Assembly: GCA_003034855.1 (NCBI GenBank) | Contig: PZKD01000126.1 | Coordinates: 1 to 62,752 of the forward strand | DNA: 62,752 nt | Reading direction: 5' to 3' | From: an archaeon SCG-AAA382B04 | GTDB lineage: Archaea > Halobacteriota > Methanonatronarchaeia > Methanonatronarchaeales > Methanonatronarchaeaceae | Part shown: positions 61,144 to 62,752 of the stretch, piece by piece | Layout of the letters: each line of letters starts with the position of its first letter | How positions within the stretch are numbered: the first letter of the stretch is position 1 | Program-made: the position numbers and the translations under genes | Notes under the pieces: generated by a model | What the model saw: the letters and a program-made list of their open reading frames with translations, nothing else | The model's database searches: none | Told to the model about the DNA's origin: nothing

Positions 61144-62553
61144 CAAACTATCAAAAGTGATTGGGGGGGTATCTCTTAATCCTATAGAACCATCAGTCAA
61201 CCTATTTATCATCATTTTAAATTTGTTTTTAACAGATGCAGGATTCAAGTAACATTCTTTATACCCTCTCTCCAACAATTCTCTTAATTCTTCTTGACTC
61301 AAAGATTCATTTTCAATAATTGGGTTATAACTAGTGTATTTTTTCCAATCCCCTTCTTTAATCATGCCTTGCCTTTTCGCAGTTTTATAAAACTTGGTTC
61401 CTGGATAAGGTGTAGGGAGAAAAAATAAAGGAAATTCTGGGTTAACTTCCTTAGCAAATTGAATGCTCTCTATAATATCATCTCTGGTTTCACCAGGCAT
61501 TCCTATGATAATGTTAAGTATTCGAATTAATCCTAAATCACCAGCTAATTCTAAATCTTTTTTAGTGGATTCATAAGAAATTCCAGGATCCATAACTTCT
61601 AGAGATTTTTTAGAACCACTTTCAAGATTATAACTAAGTACCTTACACCCTGTCTCGTCCATTCTTTTCAAAAGACCTGGATTATTACTGTTTATTCCAC
61701 TACTACAACAGCCCCACAAAATGTCTAAATCTCTTTCTTCTAGTAAATCACAGATCTTCCATAACCTATCAATGCTATAATCAAAATTGTCATCCATAAA
61801 CATAAATAAATCAGGACCATATTTTTTATTGACTTCCTCTATTTCATTTACTATGTCTTCAGCACTTCTTAGGCGACATTCTGTTCCAAAGATAGCTGGA
61901 ACACTACAATAATTACAGTCAAAGGGGCATCCTCGACTAGAGACTATACTTGCAATTTCTAAGTGATTCATTAATGTATATTTTTCCATATCGAAATGGT
62001 GTCGTGCAGGTGTTGGTAAATCATCTAAGTCTTCTATTTTTTTAGGTGGGTCTGTAGAAACTGCTTCGTTATCTTCACAAAAAACTATTCCATTAACATC
62101 ATATTTGTTTTTATTTTTATCGATAGTTTCCAATAATTCAGGAAAAGTTTGTTCGGCTTCACCAGATACTACGTAATCTACAGATTGGTTCTTAACCAAG
62201 TCTTCAGCTGTTACTGTTGAATGTGGTCCACCACAAACAGTTTTAGCATTATTACTATATTTTTTAGCTATTTCCAATATTTTTAGGCCTTTTTGGCATC
62301 TATATGTAGCTAAATAAACCCCTATTACATCTGGATCAAATTTTCTTATTTTTTTAATGAGTTCTTTTTTTGAAATAATGAGTTCTTTTTTTGAAATATT
62401 TTGAGCAGGGATATCTAATAATTCTACACTGTGTCCTTTGTTTTCCACTGCAGCCGCTACATACCCTAGTCCAATTGGTTGGGGAGTTAAACCAATTATT
62501 TTTTTAAATAACAAGTCTTCTTCTGCTGGTGGGTGAATTAATAAAATTTTCAT
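61114..62553 (-). CDS. B12-binding radical SAM protein
   Basis: 479 residues from ATG 62553. The N-terminal cobalamin-binding-type domain starts ILLIHPPAEEDLLFKKI with IGLGYVAAAVENKGHSVELL and GGPHSTVTAEDLV. The radical SAM core follows with SSRGCPFDCNYCSVPA, the CxxxCxxC cluster. TPYPGTKFYK and a C-terminal tail follow. Substrates of this broad group include methylations and ring formations, unknown here. The frame reads farther upstream to 62691, but that extension covers an IS end. A 21-bp tandem duplication repeats ISKKELI in the first third. Confidence 0.88.
   Translation of the reverse strand: MKILLIHPPAEEDLLFKKIIGLTPQPIGLGYVAAAVENKGHSVELLDIPAQNISKKELIISKKELIKKIRKFDPDVIGVYLATYRCQKGLKILEIAKKYSNNAKTVCGGPHSTVTAEDLVKNQSVDYVVSGEAEQTFPELLETIDKNKNKYDVNGIVFCEDNEAVSTDPPKKIEDLDDLPTPARHHFDMEKYTLMNHLEIASIVSSRGCPFDCNYCSVPAIFGTECRLRSAEDIVNEIEEVNKKYGPDLFMFMDDNFDYSIDRLWKICDLLEERDLDILWGCCSSGINSNNPGLLKRMDETGCKVLSYNLESGSKKSLEVMDPGISYESTKKDLELAGDLGLIRILNIIIGMPGETRDDIIESIQFAKEVNPEFPLFFLPTPYPGTKFYKTAKRQGMIKEGDWKKYTSYNPIIENESLSQEELRELLERGYKECYLNPASVKNKFKMMINRLTDGSIGLRDTPPITFDSLNSMNYIRKL
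62356..62397. repeat. 21-bp in-frame tandem duplication in the radical SAM gene
   Basis: AATGAGTTCTTTTTTTGAAA plus T at 62356-62376 is repeated at 62377-62397. It adds seven residues (ISKKELI) without breaking the frame. Confidence 0.92.
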
Positions 62554-62695
62554 ATGTTTTTTCACTAATTTTTTTATCTCCTTGTAGGTTTGTAAGGGAG
62601 CAGCATAGACCCCTTCCTTTAGGGGAGGAGATACACGGACTCCCTTACCCTTTTTGATGGTAAGGTGTAGGAGGGGAGCAACTTCTCCCACGGGT
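62554..62695 (-). mobile_element. Right end of an IS200/IS605-type element
   Basis: On the minus strand this holds GGTAAGGGAGTCCGTGTATC, then CTCCCCTAAAGGAAGGGGTC, and CTGCTCCCTTAC. The hairpins CCCCTaaaggAAGGGG and GTAAGGGAG...CTCCCTTAC are typical of IS605-type ends. It ends near 62570-62585 just ahead of the radical SAM gene, and the tnpB-like tail lies to its right. Confidence 0.5.
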
Positions 62696-62752
62696 TTAAA
62701 GGCTCCCTTTTGTTGGCTCGCTTAAAGCCATCTCCACATTGATGTGGGGGAG
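62696..62752 (-). CDS. C-terminal end of a probable TnpB (partial)
   Basis: A minus-strand frame enters from the right edge and ends at TAA 62696. Its last residues are PHINVEMALSEPTKGSL, a phrase resembling the tails of IS605-family TnpB proteins, next to an IS-type right end. Only 18 residues are visible, so no catalytic motif can be checked. Confidence 0.4.
   Translation of the reverse strand, partial: LPHINVEMALSEPTKGSL

Noticed and set aside
62553-62691. N-terminal extension of the radical SAM protein
   Set aside because: The extension reads through an IS right end. The B12-binding domain starts at MKILLIHPP from the ATG at 62553.
1-62752. CRISPR array
   Set aside because: No series of regularly spaced identical repeats with unique spacers is present. 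The GTTCA set at 20831 is too short and has no spacers of array length.

Overview
The window reads as a chromosomal segment of an AT-rich, anaerobic euryarchaeon, most likely a methanogen or a close relative. The basis is both subunits of DNA polymerase D, Orc1/Cdc6, Hef, NucS, a Sec61-beta subunit, an archaeal tRNA-splicing endonuclease, archaeal-type TrpRS, PheRS and GlyRS, AMP phosphorylase, a CooS-type Ni carbon monoxide dehydrogenase homologue, an MsvR-like HTH-V4R regulator and a two-cluster ferredoxin. A Methanonatronarchaeia-like lineage is possible, but that is a guess from overall flavour and not something the sequence proves.

Left part (1-23.5 kb) is accessory and rich in mobile DNA. 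A vapBC toxin-antitoxin locus has been broken twice: an intact, GC-richer IS607-type element (serine recombinase plus TnpB) separates antitoxin from toxin, and an IS605-like end cuts off the toxin C-terminus. Next come one of two nearly identical non-coding elements (3326-3768 and 13161-13531), small genes, an ABC export module, a tyrosine recombinase, a hybrid receiver-PAS-kinase, a second ABC module, the grpE-dnaK-dnaJ operon, a nucleotidyltransferase, secreted DUF5667 and lipoprotein genes, and a frameshifted IscB locus with an upstream omega-RNA-like region. The right end of the IscB element resembles the right ends of the two non-coding elements, so those look like IscB-derived elements that kept only the RNA region and the ends.

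Middle part (23.5-48.6 kb) is mostly housekeeping: an FAD reductase and MFS pair, a CooS homologue with a CGGC-domain partner, an acetyltransferase, an MsvR-like regulator, a GC-rich island that may be an RNA, an endA-trpS-pheS-pheT run, an M29 peptidase, a mtnA-DUF116 pair, nucS, an ACT-domain protein, an MFS carrier, then AMP phosphorylase, hef, ferredoxin, asd, a HAD protein and a PfkB kinase. A 56-codon Sec61-beta gene lies on the opposite strand at 48434-48604.

Right part (48.7-62.7 kb) holds an amidohydrolase-UspA-CBS-glyS run, polD large and small subunits, signal peptidase, a NYN-domain gene broken by a 23-bp tandem duplication, orc1/cdc6, and beside it an intergenic region with two origin-recognition-box-like sequences, a probable replication origin. 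A class II aldolase-like gene, a UPF0147 gene and a B12-binding radical SAM gene follow, and the window ends in another IS200/IS605-type end. Short tandem duplications and single-base frameshifts recur, always in dispensable genes or at gene ends.
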